Below, piece after piece: positions 1 through 6,515 of a stretch of DNA of 9,318 nt; position 1 is the stretch's first letter, and each line of letters starts with the position of its first letter. Under the pieces are notes generated by a model that saw nothing but the letters and a program-made list of their open reading frames with translations, searched no databases and was not told the DNA's origin. Made by a program: the position numbers and the translations under genes. Source of the DNA: Candidatus Omnitrophota bacterium (GTDB taxonomy: Bacteria; Omnitrophota; Gorgyraeia; Tantalellales; Tantalellaceae); the NCBI GenBank assembly GCA_023142805.1, contig JAGLIU010000227.1, forward strand, positions 1-9,318. Direction: 5' to 3'.

Positions 1-655
1 ACATCGTAAACCTGTCGAATCCATATTTGTCTATTAAAAAATCAACCAGGCTCATCGTCTGTATGTAATAATTGCGTACAATTTCTTCATTACTCTCGCG
101 CATTATGTTATATGACATAAGTCTCCTAAGAGACATAAGTCCTCCCTCATCATAAACATATTTCACCGCGCTTTTTATTCGTTTGCGTTTTTCAGGCTCA
201 GCCCGCTGAGCTACAGCTTCATCCAACCACGGTTGTGTTTTACCCCCGATAAAATCCCTAAACATCAAATGAGTTATCTCATGCGGCAATGTAGCGTTCT
301 CAAACTCGTAACTTCCTGAAAAAGTATATATAGCGTTCTCTTCATATTCCGCTATTCCGTGCGCCCACTTAGGATACCCTCTTGTTTTGACAAAAGAGTC
401 CTGATCCGGATATATGTGTATCTTTACCCTGTTATCCCACTGCCAAAAACTCAAATGTCTCGCGTGTCGAAGATCCGCCGCGATCTGTTTATAGTATTTT
501 TCGGCTTTATACAAAACTTTCTTGGCAAAATCCTTATCATCCGTATAGTAGATAATAAAATGATCCCCTTTAAGTTCTTGCCATTCATACGCGAAACTCA
601 AAGAACACATCGTCAGACAAATAATGAAGATCACATTTCTCGCGCTTCTAAACAT
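1..655 (-). CDS. Secreted peptidase-MA-like metalloprotease, partial (3' end outside window)
   Basis: This open frame starts at an ATG (653-655), 8 bases after the pilC stop, and runs off the left edge, giving 218 complete codons. Residues 1-22 look like a signal peptide: basic start, hydrophobic core IFIICLTMCSLS, and a likely cleavage after SFA. A gluzincin-type zinc site is visible: HEITH at residues 125-129 (two His ligands and the catalytic Glu), followed by WLDEA at 143-147, whose Glu146 fits the third ligand. This HExxH plus WLxE pattern is typical of the peptidase MA superfamily, which often occurs in exported proteins of unknown substrate. The protein is inferred to act outside the cytoplasmic membrane. 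The start has only a weak Shine-Dalgarno, so expression may depend on coupling to pilC. The C-terminal part cannot be judged. The protease fold is fairly sure; the target is unknown. Confidence 0.8.
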   Translation of the reverse strand, partial: MFRSARNVIFIICLTMCSLSFAYEWQELKGDHFIIYYTDDKDFAKKVLYKAEKYYKQIAADLRHARHLSFWQWDNRVKIHIYPDQDSFVKTRGYPKWAHGIAEYEENAIYTFSGSYEFENATLPHEITHLMFRDFIGGKTQPWLDEAVAQRAEPEKRKRIKSAVKYVYDEGGLMSLRRLMSYNIMRESNEEIVRNYYIQTMSLVDFLIDKYGFDRFTM

Positions 656-663
656 ATTTAAGG

Positions 664-1887
664 TTATCCAACCGCAAAATTTATTTCGAATATCGGAAGC
701 AACATCGCTATAACTACAAACCCCACAATAAGTCCTATAACAAGTATCATCACAGGCTCCATAAGCGACATCAATGTCTTAAGCGCCGCGTCACTTTCAC
801 GTTCATAAGTATCGGCTATTTCTTCGAACACTTCGTCAAACTTACCGGTCTCCTCCGCGACTGTTATAAGGTTGACCATAAAAGGAGGAAATATACCCGA
901 ACCTTCAAGACCCTTTCCAAAAGAACCACCCTGCTCTAATTTCGTACTACACTGCAAAAGTTTCGTTCTTATTATCCCGTTCTGAACCGTAGGTGCCGCA
1001 AGACGTAAAACGGTCAGTATGGGAATCCCGCTTTTTATCATCATTTCCATCGTACGGCTAAACCTGGCAAATTCCAACATACACGTGAATTTATTAACTA
1101 CAGGTATATGCAGAGACAAAAAACTCACGATTTTCTTTTTCATCTCTGTTCTCGAGAACTGCCTGAAAATAATTATACCTAACATAACCGCTATACCGAC
1201 ACCGAACCAATGTTCTCTTAATACCGAGCTTATAGCTATGACTATTTTTGTCGGTACAGGAAGAGCCTGTCCGAGCCCGCCGAATAAACGCGTAACACGC
1301 GGCATAACAAAGATCAACATAAAAATTATCGTAGCTACTCCTACAGTCCCCATAAGCAAAGGATATACCATAGCGGCACGTGTTTTTGACAATGATTCCT
1401 CGGATTTTCTGCGGTATGCCGCTATCTTGCCTAAAGCATGATATAACTTCCCGCTTGACTCTCCCGCATTGACCATTGAGATATAAAGCTGCGGAAAAAC
1501 TTCGGGATACTTGCTTAATGAATCGGTCAAAGTAGCACCTTCTTTTATATCTTTACCTATTCCCTCAAGTATCTCTTTCAACTCGGACGATGTTGACTGT
1601 TCCGAGATTATAGACATACTTTTCATTATAGGCACCCCGTTTTTCAAAAGAGAGGAAATTTGCTGCGTAAAGATCGTTATATCACGAGGACGGGGTATAC
1701 ATGCGTGTGCTTTTTTCTTAAATCCAAGATCCACGGCTTTTTTCTGAACCTTTTGTAAAGATATCTTTATTGGCACACGTCCAAGATTATAAAGCTTCTC
1801 AATAGCTTCATCCTGCGTTTTTGCCTCTACCTTTCCCCTGATCCTTTTCTCAGGACCGTCTTTAGCTTCATAAATAAAAATCGGCAT
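664..1887 (-). CDS. pilC: Type IV pilus / type II secretion inner-membrane platform protein PilC/GspF
   Basis: The product is a 407-residue polytopic membrane protein of the PilC/GspF family, close to the family's usual length. The platform protein sits in the inner membrane and couples the cytoplasmic ATPase to pilin or pseudopilin movement. Two T2SSF repeats are visible, about residues 72-195 and 274-396. Each opens with a characteristic segment (FTQQISSLLKNGVP; FARFSRTMEMMIKSGIP) and contains a glycine motif (AGESSGKL; AEETGKF). Hydrophobic segments lie near 175-195, 223-243 and 379-399. The frame is open up to a GTG at 1914 that overlaps the pilB stop. I prefer the ATG at 1885-1887: it has AAGGAG six bases upstream and gives the typical family N-terminus MPIFIYEAKDG. 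Without pilin genes in view, pilus and type II secretion cannot be separated. Confidence 0.93.
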   Translation of the reverse strand: MPIFIYEAKDGPEKRIRGKVEAKTQDEAIEKLYNLGRVPIKISLQKVQKKAVDLGFKKKAHACIPRPRDITIFTQQISSLLKNGVPIMKSMSIISEQSTSSELKEILEGIGKDIKEGATLTDSLSKYPEVFPQLYISMVNAGESSGKLYHALGKIAAYRRKSEESLSKTRAAMVYPLLMGTVGVATIIFMLIFVMPRVTRLFGGLGQALPVPTKIVIAISSVLREHWFGVGIAVMLGIIIFRQFSRTEMKKKIVSFLSLHIPVVNKFTCMLEFARFSRTMEMMIKSGIPILTVLRLAAPTVQNGIIRTKLLQCSTKLEQGGSFGKGLEGSGIFPPFMVNLITVAEETGKFDEVFEEIADTYERESDAALKTLMSLMEPVMILVIGLIVGFVVIAMLLPIFEINFAVG

Positions 1888-1893
1888 ACATTT

Positions 1894-1899
1894 CTCCTT
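1894..1899 (-). promoter_or_regulatory. Ribosome-binding site deciding the pilC start
   Basis: The minus strand reads AAGGAG here, six bases before the ATG at 1885-1887. The alternative GTG at 1912-1914 would place this site inside the coding region, so the ATG is the better start. Confidence 0.75.
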
Positions 1900-1910
1900 T
1901 TTATTCACTA

Positions 1911-4106
1911 TCACGTCACGTAAGTTTTAGTATACCTATCCAAATATGCCCTGTCTTTACTGGAAATATCTAGAAACGCTACCGCTACATTATAGTTCTT
2001 TTTAACTTCGACCGTCTCCACTCTTACAACTCTTGCTAAACAATCTATAGATTCATTCCGACTAGGAGCTTCCAGTTTTATCTCTATTATGACATCTAAC
2101 GGCGGAGCTTCATTAGATGAGAACAACAATCCCCCGGCAGAAACGTTTTTAGTCGAACTTATCTGTTCGGGATTCACGTCTTTTTTTTCAAACAAAGACC
2201 CCTTTCTCTTATCTTTAAGCAGTCTAAACCTTACATTTATCTTGTCATCCAACCGCATATAGATCCTTTTATCACAAGGTCTCTGCCCGGATACCTTTTT
2301 TGTTTCAACAGGTTTTTCTTCCATTTCCTCAACTTTTTCTATATTTTTACCGGACGTATAACTTTCTTCTTTTTCCGGACAAGAATCCACACCTTCTTCT
2401 CTCTGCGTAACCCTGAGCACTTCATCGGGCGTTGTTATTCCTTTCAAGACTTCCATCCATCCATCCTGCCGTAAACTTCTCATGCCCTGTTCTTTAGCCG
2501 CGTTTCTAATATCAACAATAGACGCTTTTTTCATTATCAGATCCTGCATCTTCTCATCAACCGACAAGATCTCGTATATAGCTGTCCTACCGTAATATCC
2601 CGTAAAATTACACTCCGAACATCCCTCACCTTTGATTATTTTTACTTCATCCTCACTCCTCAGACCCAGCTCTTCAACTATCATCTTCTTTATCTCGGGA
2701 GGATAATCAGTACATTCTTTGCGGCAATGTGTACAATTAACTCTTATGAGTCTTTGCGCGACAAACGCCACGACACTTGAGAGTATAAGGAACGGTTCAA
2801 CTCCTATTTCGATCAAACGCATTATACCGCTGGCGGCATCATTCGTGTGAAGCGTTGAAAGAACAAGATGACCCGTAAGCGCTACCCTTATAGCTTTCTC
2901 CGCGGTCTCAAGATCCCTTACCTCACCAACCATCATTACGTCGGGATCATGTCTCAACATACTCCTTAACCCCCGGGCAAAATCCAGACCTATATTACCG
3001 GCTACTTGTATCTGTGTTATACCGCTCATTTCATATTCTATCGGGTCTTCTATGGTTATGATCTTTTTCTCGTGCGTATTCATACGACTAAGACACGCGT
3101 ACAACGTTGTTGTTTTTCCTGATCCTGTAGGACCGGTAACAAAAATAATACCATGCGGCCTTTTAATAAAAGATTCGAATTTGTCTAATTGATCCTCGGA
3201 AAGCCCCAATTTCACCAAGTCAAAAAACATCGTTGTCGGAAGTATCCTTATAACAACGCTTTCACCGAACGGAGTAGGTATGAAAGATATTCTTAGATCC
3301 AGCGTCTTATCTTGAACCTTGACTATAGCCCGCCCGTCCTGAGGAAGCCGCCTTTCAACAATGTTCAAATTCGACATTATTTTTATACGCGACAGTATCG
3401 GCTGCAGAAAATTCTTAACTTCATCCGGCACGTTCGCGTTATACAAAACACCGTCAATTCTATACCTGAAATTTACTTTTCCACGATATGGTTCTATATG
3501 TATATCAGTAGCGCGTTTTTTATAAGCTTCAAGTATTATCTGGTTGACAAGTTTGACAACAGAGACATCTCCCGCCACTTTCGCGATATCTTCTACCTTT
3601 TCTTCCCGAGCTACCGCAACTTTACGAGCTTCAGGCACCTTAGACATTATTCTCTCAAGTGTTTCCGCGCCGAGACCATAAGATCTTTTCGCGCTCTCCC
3701 CTATGTCTTCACTCGTCGCAAGAACGATTTTTATGTCGTAACCCAGCTGCAGTCTGAGATCATCCAGTGTCTTAACATCAAAAGGATGAGAAACCGCTAT
3801 AGTTAAAGTTCGATCCTCTATACTCAACGGCATAATCCTATAATATGAGGCAAGCTTTATAGGTATCTTCTCTATTGTGGTCTTATCAACCTCTATGCCG
3901 TTAAGATCCATATATGGAATATCCATTTTTTCTGAGATTATTCCTAAGATCTCCGCCTCCGAACTTATACCATATTTCACAAGCACCGCGACAAAACACA
4001 TTCCGGACCTCTCCGCCTCCTTCAACAATTTGTCCGCGGAGTCTTTGGTCATAACCTTTTTCGAGATAAGTTCGTTTTTTAATACATTTTCGTATTTTTT
4101 CGCCAT
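1911..4106 (-). CDS. pilB: PilB/GspE-family assembly ATPase with a C-terminal PilZ domain
   Basis: The protein has 731 residues, about 150 more than a usual PilB. It is the cytoplasmic hexameric ATPase that powers pilus or pseudopilus assembly. Residues 1-140 form a GspE N-terminal-like domain. The ATPase core shows Walker A GPTGSGKT (325-332), Asp box IEDPIEYE (352-359), Walker B-region DPDVMMVGEVRD (387-398) and His box TGHLVLSTLHTNDA (411-424). Paired cysteines at 458/461 and 496/499 match the zinc-binding CM domain. After a charged linker (about 571-613) comes a PilZ domain: RIYMR (614-618) fits RxxxR and NVSAGG (654-659) fits NxSxxG, the two c-di-GMP-binding signatures. The ATG start has GAGGAG just upstream, directly after the beta stop 10 bases away. 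The ATPase call is firm; PilB versus GspE is open; c-di-GMP control is inferred from motifs. Confidence 0.94.
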   Translation of the reverse strand: MAKKYENVLKNELISKKVMTKDSADKLLKEAERSGMCFVAVLVKYGISSEAEILGIISEKMDIPYMDLNGIEVDKTTIEKIPIKLASYYRIMPLSIEDRTLTIAVSHPFDVKTLDDLRLQLGYDIKIVLATSEDIGESAKRSYGLGAETLERIMSKVPEARKVAVAREEKVEDIAKVAGDVSVVKLVNQIILEAYKKRATDIHIEPYRGKVNFRYRIDGVLYNANVPDEVKNFLQPILSRIKIMSNLNIVERRLPQDGRAIVKVQDKTLDLRISFIPTPFGESVVIRILPTTMFFDLVKLGLSEDQLDKFESFIKRPHGIIFVTGPTGSGKTTTLYACLSRMNTHEKKIITIEDPIEYEMSGITQIQVAGNIGLDFARGLRSMLRHDPDVMMVGEVRDLETAEKAIRVALTGHLVLSTLHTNDAASGIMRLIEIGVEPFLILSSVVAFVAQRLIRVNCTHCRKECTDYPPEIKKMIVEELGLRSEDEVKIIKGEGCSECNFTGYYGRTAIYEILSVDEKMQDLIMKKASIVDIRNAAKEQGMRSLRQDGWMEVLKGITTPDEVLRVTQREEGVDSCPEKEESYTSGKNIEKVEEMEEKPVETKKVSGQRPCDKRIYMRLDDKINVRFRLLKDKRKGSLFEKKDVNPEQISSTKNVSAGGLLFSSNEAPPLDVIIEIKLEAPSRNESIDCLARVVRVETVEVKKNYNVAVAFLDISSKDRAYLDRYTKTYVT

Positions 4107-4110
4107 ACTT

Positions 4111-4116
4111 CTCCTC
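4111..4116 (-). promoter_or_regulatory. Ribosome-binding site of pilB abutting the beta stop codon
   Basis: The minus strand reads TAA-GAGGAG-AAGT-ATG from 4119 to 4104. The Shine-Dalgarno fills the space between the ATP synthase beta stop and the pilB start, which implies co-transcription and probable translational coupling. Confidence 0.75.
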
Positions 4117-5529
4117 TTAAACAGATACCGGTAGTTTCCCTATAAGATAAAGATCTTTTTCATTCATATGGTCGACTTCTCCTGTCAAAATCCTGGAACA
4201 TCCTTCAATAGTATCCTTGATCTCTACATATTCTCCTTTTTTACCCGTGTAAACTTCCGCTACATAAAAAGGCTGTGTAAGAAAGTTTTGCAGTTTTCTT
4301 GCCCTGTCAAATATTGTCCTGTCAACATTTGAAAGTTCGTCAATACCTACAACCAGAACTATCTTTCTTAACTCTTCATATCTTTGAAATATCCTCAAGA
4401 CCTCTTGGGATATATCAAAATGACGCTTTCCGACAATATCAGGATCTAAATTCGCGCATGAAGAAAGAAGCGGATCTATCGCGGGATAAAGCCCCAGCTG
4501 TATCTTCTCACGTGAAAGGACCATAACCGAATCGAAAAAACTAAAAAGTGTCACAACCGCCGGATCAGTGAGATCATCCGCCGGCACATATACAGCTTCG
4601 ACCGCGGTTATATCCCCTCCCGCCCCCTGGGAAGAACGAACCCTTTCATGAAACTCACTGGCTTCAGCTATAAGTGTAGGCTGATATCCTGTTTCTGAAG
4701 GAACTCTTCCTAAAAGTGTCGAGATCTCCGCCCCGGCCTGAACAAATCTAAAAATATTATCAACAAAAAGAAGGACATCTTTGTTCTGTCGTTGTATAAA
4801 TTCGGCCAAAGTAACACCCGTCATCACAACACCAAACCTGCACCCGGGAGGCTCGTTCATCTGTCCAAACACCATCATAACCTTCTCGATAACCTCACTT
4901 TTAGAAAGTTCATAATAAAGCTCGTTACCTTCACGTATACGTTCTCCCGCTCCTATAAAAACACAGGACCCTTTGTGCTCTTTAACAACCTGGCGTATAA
5001 GTTCCAATGTTAATATGCTTTTACCTAACGCGGCACCTCCTAGAATACCTGTCTTTGATCCTCTTACCATCGGAAACAAAAGATCGATGATCTTTATACC
5101 ACTCTCTAATACATCCAATTTACCTACAAGTCTGGCCGCAGTCCCATGAACTTTAGTCCCGGATAAAGCCCTTCTTATGGGTTCTTCACCGGTCACACCC
5201 GTAATCGGACCTTTATTGTCTATAGGCTCTCCTAAAACATTCACTATACGCGAATACATTCCATCACCAACGGGAACAGTTATCTGCCTGCCTGTCGAAA
5301 GAACTGTAGTACCTTGCTGAATATTAAGAGTCGACTTGAGAGCAATACATCTCGCGATGTTACCGGGCATATGCTCAGCGACTTCTAAAACCACACAATT
5401 GCCATCAACCGTGTCCAACTCAACAGTATTGTATATATTGGGCACATCTTCCATTGTCTCAAACTTAACATCCACAACCGGTCCCTGTACCGCGACAACT
5501 TTACCAGTAATTTTTGGTTTTTTATCCAT
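4117..5529 (-). CDS. atpD: F1 ATP synthase beta subunit, alternate/N-ATPase-like
   Basis: This is the catalytic F1 subunit: 470 residues, usual length. The N-terminal barrel (about 1-80) opens with GKVVAVQGPVVDVKF. The P-loop reads GGAALGKS (164-171) where most F1 betas have GGAGVGKT; the Lys and hydroxyl residue are kept. Also present are the catalytic Glu in GERIRE (196), GQMNEPPG (222-229), Walker B VDNIFRF with Asp257, VPADDLTDPA (315-324), the adenine-site Tyr in GLYPAIDPL (348) and the DELS loop (397-400). Phrases such as GLYPAIDPL and EGCSRIL, plus a small insertion near 301-305, recall the alternate F1 beta family rather than the housekeeping form. The ATG has AAAGG six bases upstream. 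Beta is normally followed by epsilon; here pilB follows after 10 bases. Active-site residues suggest a working enzyme. Confidence 0.95.
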   Translation of the reverse strand: MDKKPKITGKVVAVQGPVVDVKFETMEDVPNIYNTVELDTVDGNCVVLEVAEHMPGNIARCIALKSTLNIQQGTTVLSTGRQITVPVGDGMYSRIVNVLGEPIDNKGPITGVTGEEPIRRALSGTKVHGTAARLVGKLDVLESGIKIIDLLFPMVRGSKTGILGGAALGKSILTLELIRQVVKEHKGSCVFIGAGERIREGNELYYELSKSEVIEKVMMVFGQMNEPPGCRFGVVMTGVTLAEFIQRQNKDVLLFVDNIFRFVQAGAEISTLLGRVPSETGYQPTLIAEASEFHERVRSSQGAGGDITAVEAVYVPADDLTDPAVVTLFSFFDSVMVLSREKIQLGLYPAIDPLLSSCANLDPDIVGKRHFDISQEVLRIFQRYEELRKIVLVVGIDELSNVDRTIFDRARKLQNFLTQPFYVAEVYTGKKGEYVEIKDTIEGCSRILTGEVDHMNEKDLYLIGKLPVSV

Positions 5530-5666
5530 ATATTACCTTTTCATATAATACCTAAATCAAAAATTTAAACTGTACCCCAATTATCTCCTTCACATACCAA
5601 ATACTACATACTTTTCACTATTCACCACTCACTGTTCACTACTTACTGTTCACTGCTCACTATTCA
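5530..5666. other. Intergenic spacer between gamma and beta
   Basis: This 137-base spacer is long for an ATP synthase operon. Its gamma side is filled by a heptanucleotide array. The remaining AT-rich part contains the beta ribosome-binding site (AAAGG, minus strand, 5536-5540) and an orphan AAGGAGA (5584-5590) with no useful start codon after it. I see no gene and no convincing promoter or terminator here. Confidence 0.6.
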
Positions 5667-5674
5667 CTACTTAC
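5591..5674. repeat. Imperfect heptanucleotide tandem array, 12 units
   Basis: Read on the plus strand in steps of seven from 5591, the units are CACATAC, CAAATAC, TACATAC, TTTTCAC, TATTCAC, CACTCAC, TGTTCAC, TACTTAC, TGTTCAC, TGCTCAC, TATTCAC and TACTTAC. Every unit ends in AC and most fit T[AG][CT]T[CT]AC; the first four are the most degenerate. On the minus strand each unit begins with GT (GTGAATA, GTGAACA, GTAAGTA). The array runs over the 3' end of gamma, so the gamma stop and the codons just before it lie within repeat units. Confidence 0.85.
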
Positions 5675-6515
5675 TAAATATAGTTCTCGCGGAAAATATT
5701 TCACTCATGCTTCTGTCAACAAGTTGATGTCTTACTTTATGATATTTCATCTTGATTTTTTTCTCAACTTCCTCTAATTTCTGTGAACTGGATTCTAAAT
5801 GAGTATACCTGGCAGCGAGTTCCGCCAAACGGCTCCAGCTTAATATCTCAAATATATTGTGTCCAATCCACAGATATATCAAATACTCAACAATATTCTC
5901 AACAGCTGACTCTATTATTATTTCTTTATCGGCTATTTTTTGTTTACTTGATATTTCTTTGAATTTTTCAAAAGGTAGAATTTCCTGAATCTTGACTTTC
6001 TGTACGGTAACACTCTCCGCGAAAGGATAAACTATCTTTAATCTCCCAAATCCGCCTTTTAAAACCTCTTCACACACATAATCCCTGAGTTGAAGCGCCT
6101 GTTCATACCTTGAATCCTCTTTTATCCCGGGAAAAGCGACTATCGGGATCTTAGCTTCCTGAGCGGCTCCCTGACCCTTAGTTCCCACAACAATCATTTT
6201 GCCAGGCTGTTTCTTATATTCGACAATAGCGGATCTTATTACTTGCGCGTTAAGCCCTCCTAAAAGCCCCGCGTCAGACGTTATCGCGACAACCCCGATG
6301 GAATCTATGTTGTTGCTTATAAAAGGATGCATTACTTTTCTTCCCTGCACCATCTCAAAAGAATGTTCCAATACTTGTAGAAACCTTTCGAAAGAACCCA
6401 TCTTCTTTTTAAACGCGTGAAACTCCATCGCGGCAATAGTTTTAATAACTTTAAGTAACGACCCCAGGTTTTGATTAAACTCCATTTCTTTTTTTATTTT
6501 AGAAATAGGTTCCAC
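5667..6515 (-). CDS. atpG: F1 ATP synthase gamma subunit, alternate/N-ATPase-like
   Basis: The 282-residue product is the central rotor shaft of F1, of normal family length. The N-terminal helix (about 1-50, containing LLKVIKTIAAMEFHAF) and C-terminal helix (about 222-276, with ELAARYTHLESSSQKLEEVE and RSMSEIF) would form the coiled coil inside the alpha/beta ring. Between them lies the Rossmann-like body with ITSDAGLLGGLNAQVI (78-93), the counterpart of the family signature. The helix sequences differ strongly from housekeeping gamma and resemble the alternate F1 type. The GTG start overlaps the alpha stop by one base (TAGTG). It is supported by AAGGAGG at 6525-6531, nine bases upstream inside the last alpha codons, so the two are probably translationally coupled. 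The last codons and the TAG stop lie in a heptamer array, so the C-terminus may vary between relatives. Confidence 0.92.
   Translation of the reverse strand: MEPISKIKKEMEFNQNLGSLLKVIKTIAAMEFHAFKKKMGSFERFLQVLEHSFEMVQGRKVMHPFISNNIDSIGVVAITSDAGLLGGLNAQVIRSAIVEYKKQPGKMIVVGTKGQGAAQEAKIPIVAFPGIKEDSRYEQALQLRDYVCEEVLKGGFGRLKIVYPFAESVTVQKVKIQEILPFEKFKEISSKQKIADKEIIIESAVENIVEYLIYLWIGHNIFEILSWSRLAELAARYTHLESSSQKLEEVEKKIKMKYHKVRHQLVDRSMSEIFSARTIFSK

Noticed and set aside
359..661. Plus-strand open frame of 100 codons
   Set aside because: It is antisense to the peptidase-MA-like gene, whose signal peptide and HExxH site are clear, and has no recognisable domain.
1019..1441. Plus-strand open frame of 140 codons
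   Set aside because: It lies antisense within pilC; the protein resembles no known family and the opposite strand is fully explained.
1888..1914. Longer PilC starting at GTG 1912-1914 with an overlap on the pilB stop
   Set aside because: The extra nine residues are encoded by the ribosome-binding region itself; AAGGAG six bases before the ATG makes the shorter form better.
3312..3806. Plus-strand open frame of 164 codons
   Set aside because: It is antisense to conserved PilB coding sequence; its aromatic- and Arg-rich composition is typical of a shadow frame.
5584..5590. Strong orphan ribosome-binding sequence AAGGAGA in the gamma-beta spacer
   Set aside because: The only nearby start is a TTG that gives a seven-residue frame, with no sign of an epsilon or other gene remnant.
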